Assembly: GCF_902167145.1 (NCBI RefSeq)
Contig: NC_050104.1
Span: 110,495,849-110,559,848 of the forward strand
DNA from: Zea mays
Lineage: Eukaryota > Streptophyta > Magnoliopsida > Poales > Poaceae
DNA length: 64,000 bases
Reading direction: 5' to 3'
The notes beneath the pieces were generated by a model. The model was not told where the DNA came from, made no database searches, and saw only the letters and a program-made list of their open reading frames with translations. The position numbers and the translations under genes were made by a program. Position 1 is the stretch's first letter, and each line of letters opens with the position of its first letter. This document shows, piece by piece, positions 1 through 11,230 of the stretch.

Positions 1-1286
1 GTTGAATTGCCCAACACAAACATTTGGACTAACTAAGTTTGCCCAAGTGTATAGTCTACACAGGTGTAAAAGGTTCACACTCAGCCAATAAAAAGACCAA
101 GTTTTGGATTCAACAATGGAGCTAAGTGGGAACCGAAGGCCCTCTGGTCTGGGAGCACCGGACTGTCCGGTGCACACCGGACAGTGTCCGGTGCACCACC
201 GGACAGTGTCCGGTGCACCAGAGGACTCCAGCTCAAACTCGCCACCTTCGGGAATTCCTAGAGGCGACTCGGCTATAATTCACCGGACTGTCCGGTGTAC
301 ACCGGACAGTGTCCGGTGCGCCAAGGGAGGTCGGCCTCAGGAACTCGCCAGCTTCGGGAAACTCCAACGGCTAGTCCACTATAATTCACCGGACTGTCCG
401 GTGTGCACCGGACTGTCCGGTGCGACTCCGGAGCAACGGCTACCTCCGCGCCAACGGCTCTCTGCAGAGCAATAAATGCACGCGCAGCGCGCACAGGAGT
501 CAGAATCGCCCATGCTGGCACACCGGACAGCAAACAGTACATGTCCGGTGTGCACCGGACACCCAGGCGGGCCCACAAGTCAGAAGCTTCAACGGTCGGA
601 ATCCAACGGCAGTGATGACGTGGCAGGGGGCACCGGACTGTCCGGTGTGCACCGGACTGTCCGGTGCGCCATCGTGCAGACAGCCTCCCAACGGCCACTT
701 TTGGTGGTTGGGGCTATAAATACCCCAACCACCCCACCATTCATTGCATCCAAGTTTTCCACTTCCCAACTACTACAAGAGCTCTAGCATTCAATTCAAG
801 ACACACCAAAGAGATCAAATCCTCTCCAAACTCCACACAACGACATAGTGATTAGAGAGAGTGATTTGATTGTGTTCTTTCGAGCTCTTGCGCTTGGATT
901 GCTTTCTTCTTTCTTGATCCTTTCTTTGCAATCAAACTCACTTGTAACTGAGGCAAGAGACACCAATCTTGTGGTGGTCCTTGCGGGAACTTTGTGTTCC
1001 AAGTGATTGAGAAGAGAAAGCTCACTCGATCCGTGGATCGTTTGAGAGAGGGAAGGGTTGAAAGAGACCCGGCCTTTGTGGCCTCCTCAACGGGGAGTAG
1101 GTTTGCAAGAACCGAACCTCGGTAAAACAAATCTTCGTGTCTCACTTGCTTATTCGCTTGGGATTTGTTTTGCACCCTCTCTCGCGGACTCGTTTCTTTA
1201 TTACTAACGCTAACCCGGCTTGTAGTTGTGTTTATATTTGTAAATTTCAGTTTCGCCCTATTCACCCCCCCTCTAGGCGACTTTCA
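1..1286 (+). mobile_element. LTR of a retrotransposon (solo or 5'-truncated)
   Basis: The 3' end reads CACCCCCCCTCTAGGCGACTTTCA-like and closes with CA at 1286, the same kind of terminus as the complete copia LTR at 35661-36898. The U3 part (about 156-671) is an array of CACCGGAC(T/A)GTCCGGTG palindromes followed by a TATA box (TATAAATA, 715-722). No primer-binding site follows 1286, so the copy is a solo LTR or has lost its internal region. The 5' end may lie just outside the window, since position 1 starts GTTGAATTG and a TG start would need one more base. It is a different family or subfamily from the 35.6-kb element: the palindromes and the end are shared but the rest differs. Confidence 0.8.
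715..722 (+). promoter_or_regulatory. TATA box of the LTR
   Basis: TATAAATA lies just after the palindrome array and about 570 bp before the LTR end, the expected place for the U3/R boundary promoter. Confidence 0.6.
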
Positions 1287-1967
1287 CCATCGTACATTAT
1301 GCCAAATAAATTCGACCTAAGAAAGCTCAATTTTTTTTGAACCGTGTCGTCTAACCCAAAGTGTAAAAACAGTTGAACCGTGCTGATCCAAACTCGATCC
1401 ATATATTTGATAACATAAAATTAAAATATTATAACCATGTAAAGTTCACAGCTTACTAAATTAAAGATATTAAACAATGTTAGCATTATTTTACCACATA
1501 AAGTTTAAATATTACAATAATATAAAATCTATAATTTAATAAATTAAAGAAATTAAATAATATGAGCTTTATTAGGCCGTGCTAGGACCTGACGGGCTAG
1601 AATTTGAGGCCCGGTACAGCCCCTTCGTGCCGTGATAGTCTGACCCATATTTTTTTCGTGCCAGACCGTACTTTGTGCTCCTACTTTCGGTCGTGGTCTT
1701 GCTGGTAAAAAAAAACGGTCCATATTCCCACCACTACACATAACACATGTACATGTCCCATTTCCAATAACGAAGCAAGACAAAACCATGACCAATTCTT
1801 CACCACTACCACGAGCTCGGAGGTCTGTGGCTGTGCTCTGACCAGCACCGTCCGATCGAGCACTGCACGAGCTTCGATGCATTTCCTTCTCGGTCCTCTG
1901 AACCAGGAACCACCACTACGATCCTCCTCCCATGCTTTGAGCAGGACCGTCCCTGCAAAATAAATAA
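1287..1967. other. intergenic, AT-rich, no gene seen
   Basis: AT-rich DNA without a supported gene or clear element boundary. Short open frames on the minus strand (1553-1882) have no recognisable domain. Confidence 0.5.
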
Positions 1968-3183
1968 GGCCACGTTTGGTTACATGGGCTAATTTTTAGT
2001 CTCTTCAATTTTAGTGTCTAATTTACTAAACACAAGGACTAAATGAGGGACTAAACCAATTTAGTCCCTAGTCCCTCAATAGGTGGCTAAAAGGGACTAA
2101 ACAAAATTTTTTCCTCCATTGGCCTTATGCTCCCTACCTCACGTCCGCTCTCCATTCCGCCGCCAACCTTCCAGCGTCGTCGTTTGAGCCGTGCTTCCCT
2201 GCACGTTCCTTCGCACGAAAGCTACTGTTGCAGTTTGGACGGACTTTTGCATTTGAAAAACCTGACCGCTTGGAAGCAGTGGCGGAGGACAGAAAAAAAT
2301 TTAGGTATGGCTCGGCGGACGGCGGAAGCTCGGCGGTCGGCGTGTCGCGCTCGCGGACGGATCTGCTCGGCGAACGACGAAGCCGGAAGGCATAGCAGCT
2401 CGGCGGACTGAGGGACAGGGACAGGCGGACAGCGGCTCGACCGGCGAACGGAGGCACATGGGCAACGGCATGTGCTCCGGCCGAGCGGATGGCGGGCTGA
2501 GGTGCGGAGCTGCTCCTGCTCGCCTTCTCGGGTCGTCGGGCGAACGACGCGCCGGAGTCGCTGAGCGGCTCGGTCTGAGGCTCCAAGCCCGAGCGGACGG
2601 CGGACGGCAGGCGGAGCGCCTGAGGAGTGAGCAGCGGAGGCGCGGAGTCGGCGGAGAGGCTCGGTCCGAGCCCGAGCGGACGGCGGGCGGAGGCCGGAGG
2701 CGCGGAGCTGCTCGCCTGCTCCGCTGCTCGGGCCCTCGGGCGCTCGCCGGACGGGCGGATCGCGGACGGTGGCCGGAGAACCGTAGCCGCGACGCGCCGG
2801 CGCGGCTCGGGGCCTCGGGCCGAGCGGACAGCGGACAATCGCCAGAGCCCAGAGGCGCAGACGGTGTCGCGGTGCTGGGACCGTTGGCTCGGGCCTCGGC
2901 GCTCGGCGGCGGACGTGCGGGATGGCGGACGGCTCAAGCGCTCGGGCGGCTGACTGATTAGGGTTTAGAAGCTGGGTCGGATCTTTTTTTTGGTATGGCT
3001 TGGGTCATAATAGGCCATAATGGGCCCTTCGCCCCTGCTTGGAAGTGCATGCTAGACATTTCAGTATTTGGACGGACAACTACTGTTGCGACTATTTAGT
3101 CCTTAGAACTAAATACATAGAGACTAAAGTTTAGTCATAGAACTAAAGTTTAGTCCTAGGACTAATTGAAACCAAACATGGCC
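1968..3183. mobile_element. Harbinger/PIF-like DNA element with TAA target duplication
   Basis: The ends are inverted: GGCCACGTTTGGTT at 1968 and its counterpart AACCAAACATGGCC-like at 3170-3183. Both are flanked by TAA (1965-1967 and 3184-3186), the 3-bp duplication typical of PIF/Harbinger elements. Subterminal GGACTAAA/TTTAGTCC motifs repeat near both ends (about 2000-2110 and 3095-3165). No transposase is present, so the element is non-autonomous. The middle is occupied by a second, nested element (2277-3037). Confidence 0.7.
2277..3037. mobile_element. hAT-like element nested in the Harbinger-like element
   Basis: The ends read CAGTGGCGGAGG and, inverted, CAGGGGCGAAGG, which are hAT-style CAG termini. 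The insertion is flanked by a perfect 8-bp duplication CTTGGAAG (2269-2276 and 3038-3045), diagnostic for hAT. The interior (about 2310-2950) is extremely GC-rich with repeated GCTCGG/GGCGGA words. It stays open in several frames on both strands, but no protein domain is recognisable, so I do not call a gene. Confidence 0.75.
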
Positions 3184-3306
3184 TAAATCGACAAAAAAAA
3201 ATTAGGATCGCCATGTGTGTGCTGTGCCAAGTTAAAGAACTAGTCTTTCACACGGTCTACAAAACGCAGCACAAATAAAGCACGTACTAGTACAATAATC
3301 GTATAC

Positions 3307-3840
3307 TTACCGGAGGAAGGTGGATCTCTGCACCGCCGCCGAGACGCGGCGGAGCACGTCGACCTGGGCGCGCAGGTGTACGGCGTAGTCGATGGTTTCG
3401 CGGAGCAGCACGGCCTCGTCGTCCATGGCGGCGGTGGCGTCCGCTCCGGGTATCACCTTCCGGAGCGCCATCGTCCTGCTCCGCACCAGCCTCCGTGCGA
3501 CGACGTCGCAGCTCGCAGTGGCGCGCCTCGGTCTCCTCACTACCCTCTTGCACGCACTCTTCCTCGCCTTGCGTATGCCGCCGGGGCTGTGTCCGGACGC
3601 CGCGGCGGCGGCCAAGATGGCCTTGGGCCACCTCGCGCGCCCGCCGCCGGCCGCGGCGCGCGCTGCCGCCATGGCGACGTCGGCGGATCGCTTGACGGCA
3701 CGCTTCCGGTCCTCCAGGCTCGTGGCGTCGAAGGGGCGGCACGCCCGGATGCCCAGCAGCAGGTTCCTGAGCAGGTCTTGCTTGAAGCCGGCCATGGCGC
3801 CGCCTTTGCTTGTTGCGGTAGCAGCGTTAGGGCCTCGCAT
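3307..3840 (-). CDS. atypical bHLH protein, IBH1/IBL1-like
   Basis: About 177 residues from the ATG at 3840; an internal ATG at 3795 starts MAGFKQDLL and is an alternative. The N-terminal part follows the pattern of the IBH1/IBH1-like family: FKQDLLRNLLLG, then a KRSADVAMAAAR helix, then a W-x-KAIL segment. The C-terminal part is a helix-loop-helix (RTMALRKVIPGADA... ETIDYAVHLRAQVDVLRRV) with a degenerate basic region, so direct E-box binding is unlikely. Family members act in the nucleus by dimerising with other HLH proteins, often repressing cell elongation under brassinosteroid control; that role is inferred here. The stop codon overlaps a perfect splice-donor-like sequence (CCG/GTAAGTA at 3303-3309), so a spliced form with a different C-terminus is possible. 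It has high GC content, as is usual for short grass genes. Confidence 0.8.
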   Translation of the reverse strand: MRGPNAATATSKGGAMAGFKQDLLRNLLLGIRACRPFDATSLEDRKRAVKRSADVAMAAARAAAGGGRARWPKAILAAAAASGHSPGGIRKARKSACKRVVRRPRRATASCDVVARRLVRSRTMALRKVIPGADATAAMDDEAVLLRETIDYAVHLRAQVDVLRRVSAAVQRSTFLR

Positions 3841-3965
3841 GCTGTCTCTTTGCCTGAGCAGATGAGGAGGGGGTGATGTGATTCGAGTAATAATGTTGCC
3901 TGAATGCTGATAGACTGTTGCTTGCTGCTGCTGGCCGGGCCGGTACATGCTCTCATGGGCTGTTA

Positions 3966-3974
3966 ATTTATATA
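3966..3974 (-). promoter_or_regulatory. TATA box of the bHLH gene
   Basis: TATATAAAT on the minus strand, about 130 bp upstream of the ATG at 3840. It would put transcription start near 3940, which favours 3840 over the in-frame ATG at 3948 as the start codon. Confidence 0.55.
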
Positions 3975-4337
3975 CGCGTGCGGCGTGTTGTGTCTCTGAA
4001 ACATGGCATGTGGCTGAGATGACTGCACATGCATGCATGCGTGTAATATGACCTCCGACCCCATGGACGACGCCGACGCGTGGTTACGTTAACCTCTGTA
4101 ATGATCGAACGGAACGTGCATGCTCGCCTTCCCCTTGTTTAATGGCTGCTGTCGGCCGGAGAATCGGATTATTAGATGCATGCATGTGTGTACGAACCAC
4201 AAGTGCAATGCAATGTGCACGTGCACAATTGCTCTTGTTACTGCCCAACAGTAGTAATTCTAATGGTTTATTTGAGATTCTATTCAAATTTGAATAAAAA
4301 CATATTTTAGCCCCTTCAACCCCTTTCCTATGCACCA

Positions 4338-4429
4338 TAAGGACTGATTTGGTGAAAGGGAATCGAAGAGGATCCTATAGGGAGGAAACCCTTGTTACCC
4401 TCCAAATCTCTTATCACTAAATCAGCCTT
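4338..4429. mobile_element. small hairpin MITE
   Basis: About 90 bp with imperfect inverted ends (AAGGACTGATTTGGTGA and, inverted, AAGGCTGATTTAGTGA), abundant A/T and no coding capacity. The target duplication is not clear. Confidence 0.5.
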
Positions 4430-5090
4430 AAAATATTAGCTAAAAATAGATTCTAAAACTCACCATTTATCCGCTGTATAAAGTAAACAGCCAAAAAAAA
4501 GTTAGAGTACCCAAAACACCTTTGCTATTTGCTTCCTCTCTGCTGCGCCTCCTGTGAATGTCTGATGAGCAAAATGAGTAAAATGCAGTAGAGGTACTCA
4601 AACTTGCCATGTGTCGTATAGGCCCCCGAACTTAGAAAACTAGAGCAAAATGGTTCCTCTAATTTAGTTAGCCCGTTCAAAGCTAGGTTTCCTCTTATAT
4701 TATACAGTTGTACATTAATTAACTATAAAAGAGACCAGAATAATTTTGCATACGTGATATATTTAGAGAACAAGAGACTTACATGATTATATCTCTACTA
4801 ACTTGAATTTGCTTCTACGAGGATCGACCAAATCAAAAGCTTCGACTATATCATGAGAGTTAATCTTTATCACCGATTCCTTCTCAATATAGATGATCAT
4901 GTAACTTCATAGAATAATAGAACAAAGGTGAGCTAAATAGCGCAAGGAATTTGGAGGTGGAGCTCGTAGCAGCACCTTTGTGGGCACAAGTGAGAAATAA
5001 CTTCAGACGCTCCTCACATGTTTATATAACCAGAGCCGGCTCACAAATTAATTAAGAGTCCCGCACAAAAAAAACACTCGATGTCAAAGT
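4430..5090. other. intergenic, nothing supported
   Basis: AT-rich sequence upstream of the bHLH gene with no gene, RNA or element boundary I can support. Confidence 0.4.
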
Positions 5091-5347
5091 GGTCCAATGG
5101 ACCGAATTTTTTGCATTTTGGTCATTCAGCAGAAAACAATTCACGTTTGGACCCTAGAAAATTTTAATGTCATTTTTGGACCCTTTACTCGGCGTCGTAG
5201 CCTGTGGCGCCGAGGTAACACCGCTCGGCGCCATAGGCTACGTCGCCGAGGTACGTGCCGCGTTGGCACAAACGGACGTCGTGACGTCGACGTGGTACCG
5301 AGCTCGTCGCCATAGATCTTGGCGCCGAGCTCCGTTCTGTACATAAA

Positions 5348-5420
5348 ACTTGTCTAGCTCAGTTGGTAAAATACAAGGCTTTTAAACTTGTGGTCGTGGA
5401 TTCGAGCCCCACGGTGGGCG
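5348..5420 (+). pseudogene. tRNA-Lys-derived copy in the left arm
   Basis: The 73 nt align without gaps to plant tRNA-Lys(CTT). The D arm TAGCTCAGTTGGTA, the T arm GGTTCGAGCC-like (GGATTCGAGCC here) and the 3' GGTGGGCG are all recognisable. The anticodon loop reads CTTTTAA (anticodon TTT in this copy). The 5' acceptor strand is changed and the anticodon stem has a mismatch, so I treat it as a non-functional derivative. The A and B boxes of the internal pol III promoter are still largely present. Confidence 0.75.
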
Positions 5421-5987
5421 TTTTTAATACTTTTTTGTTTTTGTCACTTTTTTTTGTTATCCATATTTTTCGTTTATGTCGCTAATTTGTCCGTCCTGAT
5501 TTATTTCTCATCCAGTTTTATTTTTGTGACTGATTTATTTATTCGTCCAGATTTTTTAATCCGGCGAGCACAACAGTTTTATATGCAGTAAATTCTAAAA
5601 TATATCATCCATGAGACAAGTATATAATGGAGTATACTTTTATTTAGTGCAGAAGAAAAAAAGATGAATATGTGTGCTTCTTTTTACTGGGAATATGTTA
5701 TTATGGATTTAAAATTTATGTTCAAAAGAACTCAATGAAAATATAATATTTTTATTTGATCACGATTGAAGTAAGAGTGTTCTCATTTGATTTTTATTGT
5801 GGTTAGCTGAGCAAACAAGTGGAGAAGTTGACGGCTTGTGAGCACTGTGGCACACAGCTGCTGTGTTCGCCGGATAAAAAAATATGGACGAATAAACAAA
5901 TCAGTCACAAAAATAAAACTGGATGAGCGAAAAATATGGACAACAAAAAAAACAAATAAGTGACAAAGACAAAAAGTATTAAAAAAA

Positions 5988-6060
5988 CGCCCACCATGGG
6001 GCTCAAACCCATGACCATAAGGTTTAGAGCTTTGTATTTTACCAACTGAGCTAGACAAGT
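5988..6060 (-). pseudogene. tRNA-Lys-derived copy in the right arm
   Basis: Inverted partner of the copy at 5348-5420, also 73 nt. The D arm is intact and the T arm reads GGTTTGAGCC. The anticodon loop is CTCTAAA, so the anticodon is no longer a lysine one, and the anticodon stem is weakened. It shares the changed acceptor strand ACTTGTC with the left copy, so the tRNA entered before the arms were duplicated. Confidence 0.75.
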
Positions 6061-6316
6061 TTTCTGTACAGAATAGAGCTCGGCGCCAAGATCAATGGCG
6101 CCTAGCTCGGTACCACGTCGGCGCCACGACGTCTGTTTGTGCCAACGCAGCACGTACCTCGACGCCATAGCCTATGGCGCCGAGCTGTGTTACATCGGCG
6201 CCACAGGCTACAGCGCCGAGTAAAGGGTCCAAAAATGACATTAAAATTTTCTAGGGTCAAACGTGAATTTTTTTCTGATGAAGGACCAAAATGCAAAAAA
6301 TTCGGTCCAATGGACC

Positions 6317-9300
6317 GGATGCATCTTCGCAAACTTGTGTAGTTTCTGTTTTTTTCCCGTTTTCAATAATGAAGTTAAAGAAATATGTGTTTTCCGTTTC
6401 AATAATGAACTTAAAGGATATGTTTTCGGTCTTTTGGCTTAGGCTATCTCCAGCAACGTCTCCTAAATTTTATCTTTTAGAATAATATTTTTTGTCTTTT
6501 ACAGCACACTTTAAAAGATTACATCCTCTATATATTCTTCTTTTCCAGCAACGTCCTCTAAATTTGGCCCTCTATATCTACAATTTTACCATATTTCACA
6601 ATATACAATTCTTTTTACCGGTGGATCCTAAAAAATCGTCTGTTACTACTAAAAATTGCTAACTGTTGCTGTTCGGTCAGAAATTAGAACATTATTGATA
6701 AGGAACTCAATACTTTTAACAGGAAACATCACCACAGATTTTAAAAACTACGCACATATGGCTGAAACACAAAATTAGGGGAAAAATCTGTTGTTTCTGT
6801 TTTGGTTCGTTTCCTGTGACTTATCATCGTTGTCAAAAGATTCATCAAGCAATTCAATACTTTTAATAGGAAACATCCATAGCAGATTTGAAAAGCTGTG
6901 TACATATGGCTAAAACATAAAATTAGGGGGAAATCAGTTGTTTCTGTTTTGGTTAGTTTCCTGTGACTTATCACCAATGTCAAAATAATCATTAGTTTAT
7001 TAATGGGAAGTTCCTCAGAAGCTAGCAACCATTCAAAGGGGAAGGAGGATGGTTGACTTGGATCCAGGGCAGACTACCGAATTGAAGGAGGACGATGTCG
7101 TCGTCGGGTGGTTGTTGCTTGGAAACCAACCGATGCGAGCGGTCCTCACCCAGATCAGGTGACTCCGGTAGCCTGGTCCTAGCTTCGCGTCCGACATCCT
7201 TGCCGCGACATGGTGGAGATGGTTCAAGGGAACAGAGACGGAGAGGAAATGTCAGCGTCGGCGTGGGATTCATTGGCGGCCGGTGTATAGTGGACGTCTG
7301 GAGTCTACCACAATTAGGGGGATGGATCACGAACGGTAAAATTTAGAGCGTCGTTTACCGGACACTGATGGAGGCGTTGGGAACGTCTGTATCATCTAAA
7401 TTTACCGGACAGGACTACGTACAGACCTTTTTGGAGACAGTCTTAGGGCCCTTTGAAGTTGATTTCGTGATTTGAGATCGTTATAAAAAACGTCACGATT
7501 GTTACATTAATTCTCACATCTGGATAGTCTCCGTAGAATTCTGATTGGCCCCCAATTAAGAGACGTGTACTGCAAGAATAAGATGTCCACGTACAATTAA
7601 GCCGCTGTCAGTGCGAGCTAACCTAGCTCACGCGCACGTGCATCATGTGGCGATCGAACGAAACCGATGGAGAGACTTGGAGAGGTAGCGGCGCGACCGA
7701 AAGGTTAATTTGCATCGCTGCTGGCTCGCTCCATGTGTCATGCATGCATGGTCTCGGACGCTGCGCTGCGCTGGAGGGAGGGAGGCCACCATATGCGCCA
7801 TGGACACTGGATGATCGGACGAGCCGCGCACATGGCTGCACATGTCGCCTCGGCACTTGGCACTTGGCAGCGGCCCGCTGGGCGGCGAGGGCCGAGGGGG
7901 ACGCCCAGGACGGAGGCCGTGTTGACGGACGCGCATGTGATTGGGCTCTGCGGACACGCAAGCTTAGCTAGGCACACAGATGCTCTATTCTGTCTGTGTG
8001 CTACAATGTACGTGCTGGATGATATATAGCATAGGAAAACAAGACTTGGCGTGTGTGAGCAGCCGAGTAGCTTGGTAGGCGTGTCGACGTACAGTCAGGC
8101 ACATATATGGATCGGACAGCATGCAGGATGATCGACATAGTTTTGCATCGTCGTCGTTCGTCCGTGCATGCACGTACGTATAGTGTAGTAGTAGACGCCA
8201 TCTTTCTGGGACGGAAATTTCCTGGAAACAAGGGCCCGGCCGGCAGCCGCAGTTCGTCTCCTTTTGCTTGAACCGCGGCGTGCCCCGTGAAAGGCAGGCA
8301 GATCACTGACTCACATGGCGACCACACATGGATATGCGGTCGCGCGCGCGGGCCGCCGATCGACCGAGGGGGGCCTGCATGATGGAGTCGAAAGGCGGCG
8401 TTGCGTTGCCTCTTGCCCTACTTCGACATCTTCGTGTGCCATGGTATGTTTCGCTGGTGCGTTTCTAGTTAGCAAGCACGTGGTGATCTCTTAATGTAAT
8501 ACGGAGTACATACTAGTTTAATACTACTACGACGACAGTGGATCACTTTTGGAAAAGAGAAAAGGAGCATATATATTTAGCGACGCCTGTAGTACATCGC
8601 ATACGGACTACTACCTTATCATATCCCTGCATGCCTCACATTTATCGGACCATGGAAGTGTTAGAAAATTAGATATTATCAGTTTTAATTTAATTTAGAA
8701 GAATAGTGTGATATATGTATGTACTACTACTCACGTAAGCAATATACGTAAGCAATAAACAGAAATAAAACATGCACAAGTACGAAAAACAGAAAATACT
8801 CTGTGGAGGGACCGATGCTCAAGACATCAGTGGCTCCATTCACACAAGACATCTCGTGTGTATGTTCGATGTACCCGTACAAATTTGATACATGAAGGTG
8901 TACAGAGTGTAGTCTCTCGAACTGCGCCGACGACGAAGAACCGGATGTGTACCGAAGCAGCGCTGGTCAAGCAGATGAAGCGAGCAGTCGCGAGTACGCT
9001 CCCCAAAAAACCTGATCGCCCGCACACCCGTGCAAGTGTATCTCTGCGGACGGCGATTTCGGAGGCATACTCTCCCACTCTCTTTGTGCTCGCAGAAAGT
9101 GGGGCGGGGATGTGCTGTTTGCAATGCGTCTGAGAGACTGTGCGTCTAACCGGAAGAGTGTCCTCCTCCTCCATTCTTATACGCAGTCAGAAGGAGGAGA
9201 GAAGGACAATGGACAATAACGGTGGCGCCATTAGAACTAGAAACCGACGAGTAACTGGCATCCGTTACTAGCCATAAGACAGGAAACAGAAGATCATCAT

Positions 9301-9555
9301 AACGGTCGTCACTACATGCAAAATGCACAACCGGTTGAAAGAAATATCGGACCAAGGGCCATGGCCACGACACGGTCGGCGGTTGTGCGCGCGTGCGTCA
9401 CAGTGCTTCATTCTTTTCTCAACTTCTAAATATATGAACCAATAATTTACCTATTTAAGTTGATTAATTTTGTCTCTTGAACTTCCAATATGTTACTAAA
9501 TTATTAGTACAACATAACATTAAAGTGAACCATTATCATTAATTATTATTAAATA
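6317..9555. other. intergenic with DNA-transposon remnants, no gene seen
   Basis: From about 6437 to 7450 the DNA starts with CTATCTCCAGCAACGTC-type sequence and ends with an inverted, similar GACTGTCTCC-type sequence, which resembles a small MULE or MITE-like remnant. An internal 60-80 bp segment is repeated at about 6745-6840 and 6880-6975. From 7450 to 9555 I see only unique intergenic sequence with many TGCATG words. Short open frames at 7620-8030 and 8830-9370 overlap on both strands and match nothing I recognise. Confidence 0.4.
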
Positions 9556-9959
9556 CTAGGTGAGTGCCCGTGCGTTGCAACGGGAACATGTAATACCGTT
9601 GAAGGAAGGGAGCAGAGGGGAGGGTGTATCGGCTGGACAGGGAAGAAGAGCACAAATCTGGGGACGGCGATAGCAGCGACGGCGTGCAAGGGAGAGTGCG
9701 GCGCGAGGGTCGAGAGGCAACAGACGTGAGCTACGATGTTAGGCGGGTCAGCCAACAACCCATGCATGCGAGAGGCAGAGAACAACATTATATGAATAGT
9801 GATTAATATGATAAAATACATTGATATGCAAACTCTCTTTTTTGATCACTAACCAATCATGTAGTCCACAACAGCAGACAACATTTTATCACTAACCATT
9901 CATTGTCTGATAATACAGTCAAATTGCAAAAAGTTCATGACATACTTTATTTCATGACA

Positions 9960-10137
9960 TAAGAACCCTCAGTCCACCAAGCTTGCGTATAGCTCTCTCC
10001 TCAGCGACATACCTCTTGTACCTCTGCAACTTGAGTTGGGTGATACCCTGGTGCTTTGGATTGCCATAGACAATACACTTGGGCAAAGGCCTCTTCCTAC
10101 CACCACGTCTCACACGGACAAGGTACACAACATAACT
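9960..10137 (-). pseudogene. captured exon of ribosomal protein L15 (eL15)
   Basis: The minus strand encodes [18 protein letters not shown] and, further on, [20 protein letters not shown] and RKLGGLRVL, the conserved middle of the large-subunit protein eL15. A splice acceptor (CTTCAG) precedes it at 10138-10143. The piece ends soon after RKLGGLRVL, where the true protein would continue with NSYWVNEDS, and then runs into a stop. Substitutions at conserved basic positions show decay. It is a fragment, not a functional ribosomal gene. Confidence 0.8.
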
Positions 10138-11230
10138 CTGAAGATGAATTACCAGAACATAACATCAAATAAAATCATGACATAGGTACTCAAACTGCAA
10201 TAATAAAATAAAGTAAACAAGCCTAACATAGCATACTACGTGTCTAATGCTAAAAAAGCATACACCAAAAAATAAAGTAAATTGGCAAAGTGATATAATG
10301 AGGAGCAAGCATGAGTTATATCCTAAGGAAGCAGTACTATCATCATTGTCCTTACTCGTTACTCACACGTCCTTCGTAGAGTAGCCTTGTTATTCTATAT
10401 CTCTTTTTTTTCAAAGTGAGTAGCCTTGTTATTTTTTGGTTAGTGGCAGAGTGTGTTTGACTCTATCTGCATGTATGTGTGACTGTTAGTTGAATTATGA
10501 TTGTTTCAGTAAGCATCTATATTCTTTTTGTAGTAGTCTGACCACAATGACAGATATATTTCAGGGTTGAAACCATCACGATATACACAAAATGGCAGCC
10601 AGCCTTTGCCGTTCATCCGATGTTTTCTTTCTCAAGGGTACGCCAAGGAGCTTGCAAATACCCGCATCAGATGAATTTTATATAGTTAGGGTTAGAATAA
10701 TCATAATGTATCTTGATATTAGAAATGGACACATCAGTACTTATCTCATCAACCACAAAATCCCAACAGAAATGAGTGTGCCCAACAACATGGCATGCTC
10801 CTCCATCTTTTCTGTCGCTATGTATATCTCTCAGCTCCATCTCCAAAAAAATAGAGTCAATTACCTTAGGAAGGTATGGGTAGTAAAGCATACATTAATC
10901 TGGACACAACTCTTGTCTTCAGTGTTCTATAGAAGACATTAGTTTTGGGTTTGAAGTTTCATGAACGTATACTAAGACATCCTAAATGTGATGCACTGTC
11001 ACCTATGCTATGCTTTGTCTAACAATACAACCCCACATTCCATTTTTCAGTTGAGACAACATTTTGCAGCATGTGTGGATTCTACACAGCTAATAATTTG
11101 CATAAGTTACTAAATAGGAACTCGGCCATGAACAATTAATCTGAGTGCTACGTTAACCCTTCTATCAAGAAACAAGTAGAATCACAAAAAGAACATTCAC
11201 AACTGAAATGCAATCTAGATAGACAGGGCT

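Larger units (their letters stand above)
5091..6316. mobile_element. foldback element with long inverted repeats carrying tRNA-Lys-derived sequence
   Basis: Two arms, about 5091-5576 and 5858-6316, are inverted copies of each other; the spacer is about 280 bp. Both outer ends begin with GGTCCAATGGACC or its near-identical inverse. Each arm contains, in order from the end: the terminal word, a conserved AATTTTCTAGGGTCCAAA block, a CpG-rich stretch with repeated GGCGCCGAG, a 73-nt tRNA-like copy, then an A/T-rich tract. There is no coding capacity and I see no convincing target duplication. Arm divergence (by eye roughly 10-15 percent, with small indels) suggests an old insertion. Confidence 0.75.

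Noticed and set aside
156..671. Regularly repeated CACCGGAC...GTCCGGTG words that resemble a CRISPR array
   Set aside because: Spacing is irregular, spacers are not unique, the words are palindromes in a plant LTR promoter, and there are no cas genes.
2134..2961. Long open frames on both strands in GC-rich DNA
   Set aside because: They overlap in several frames, lack any domain and lie inside a hAT element; high GC explains the absence of stops.
5348..5420. Functional tRNA-Lys gene
   Set aside because: Acceptor 5' strand is altered, anticodon stem mismatched, and the partner copy has a non-lysine anticodon; better read as derived sequence in a foldback element.
7643..8029. Overlapping 80-110 codon frames on both strands
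   Set aside because: No start context, domain or splice structure; unique intergenic DNA.
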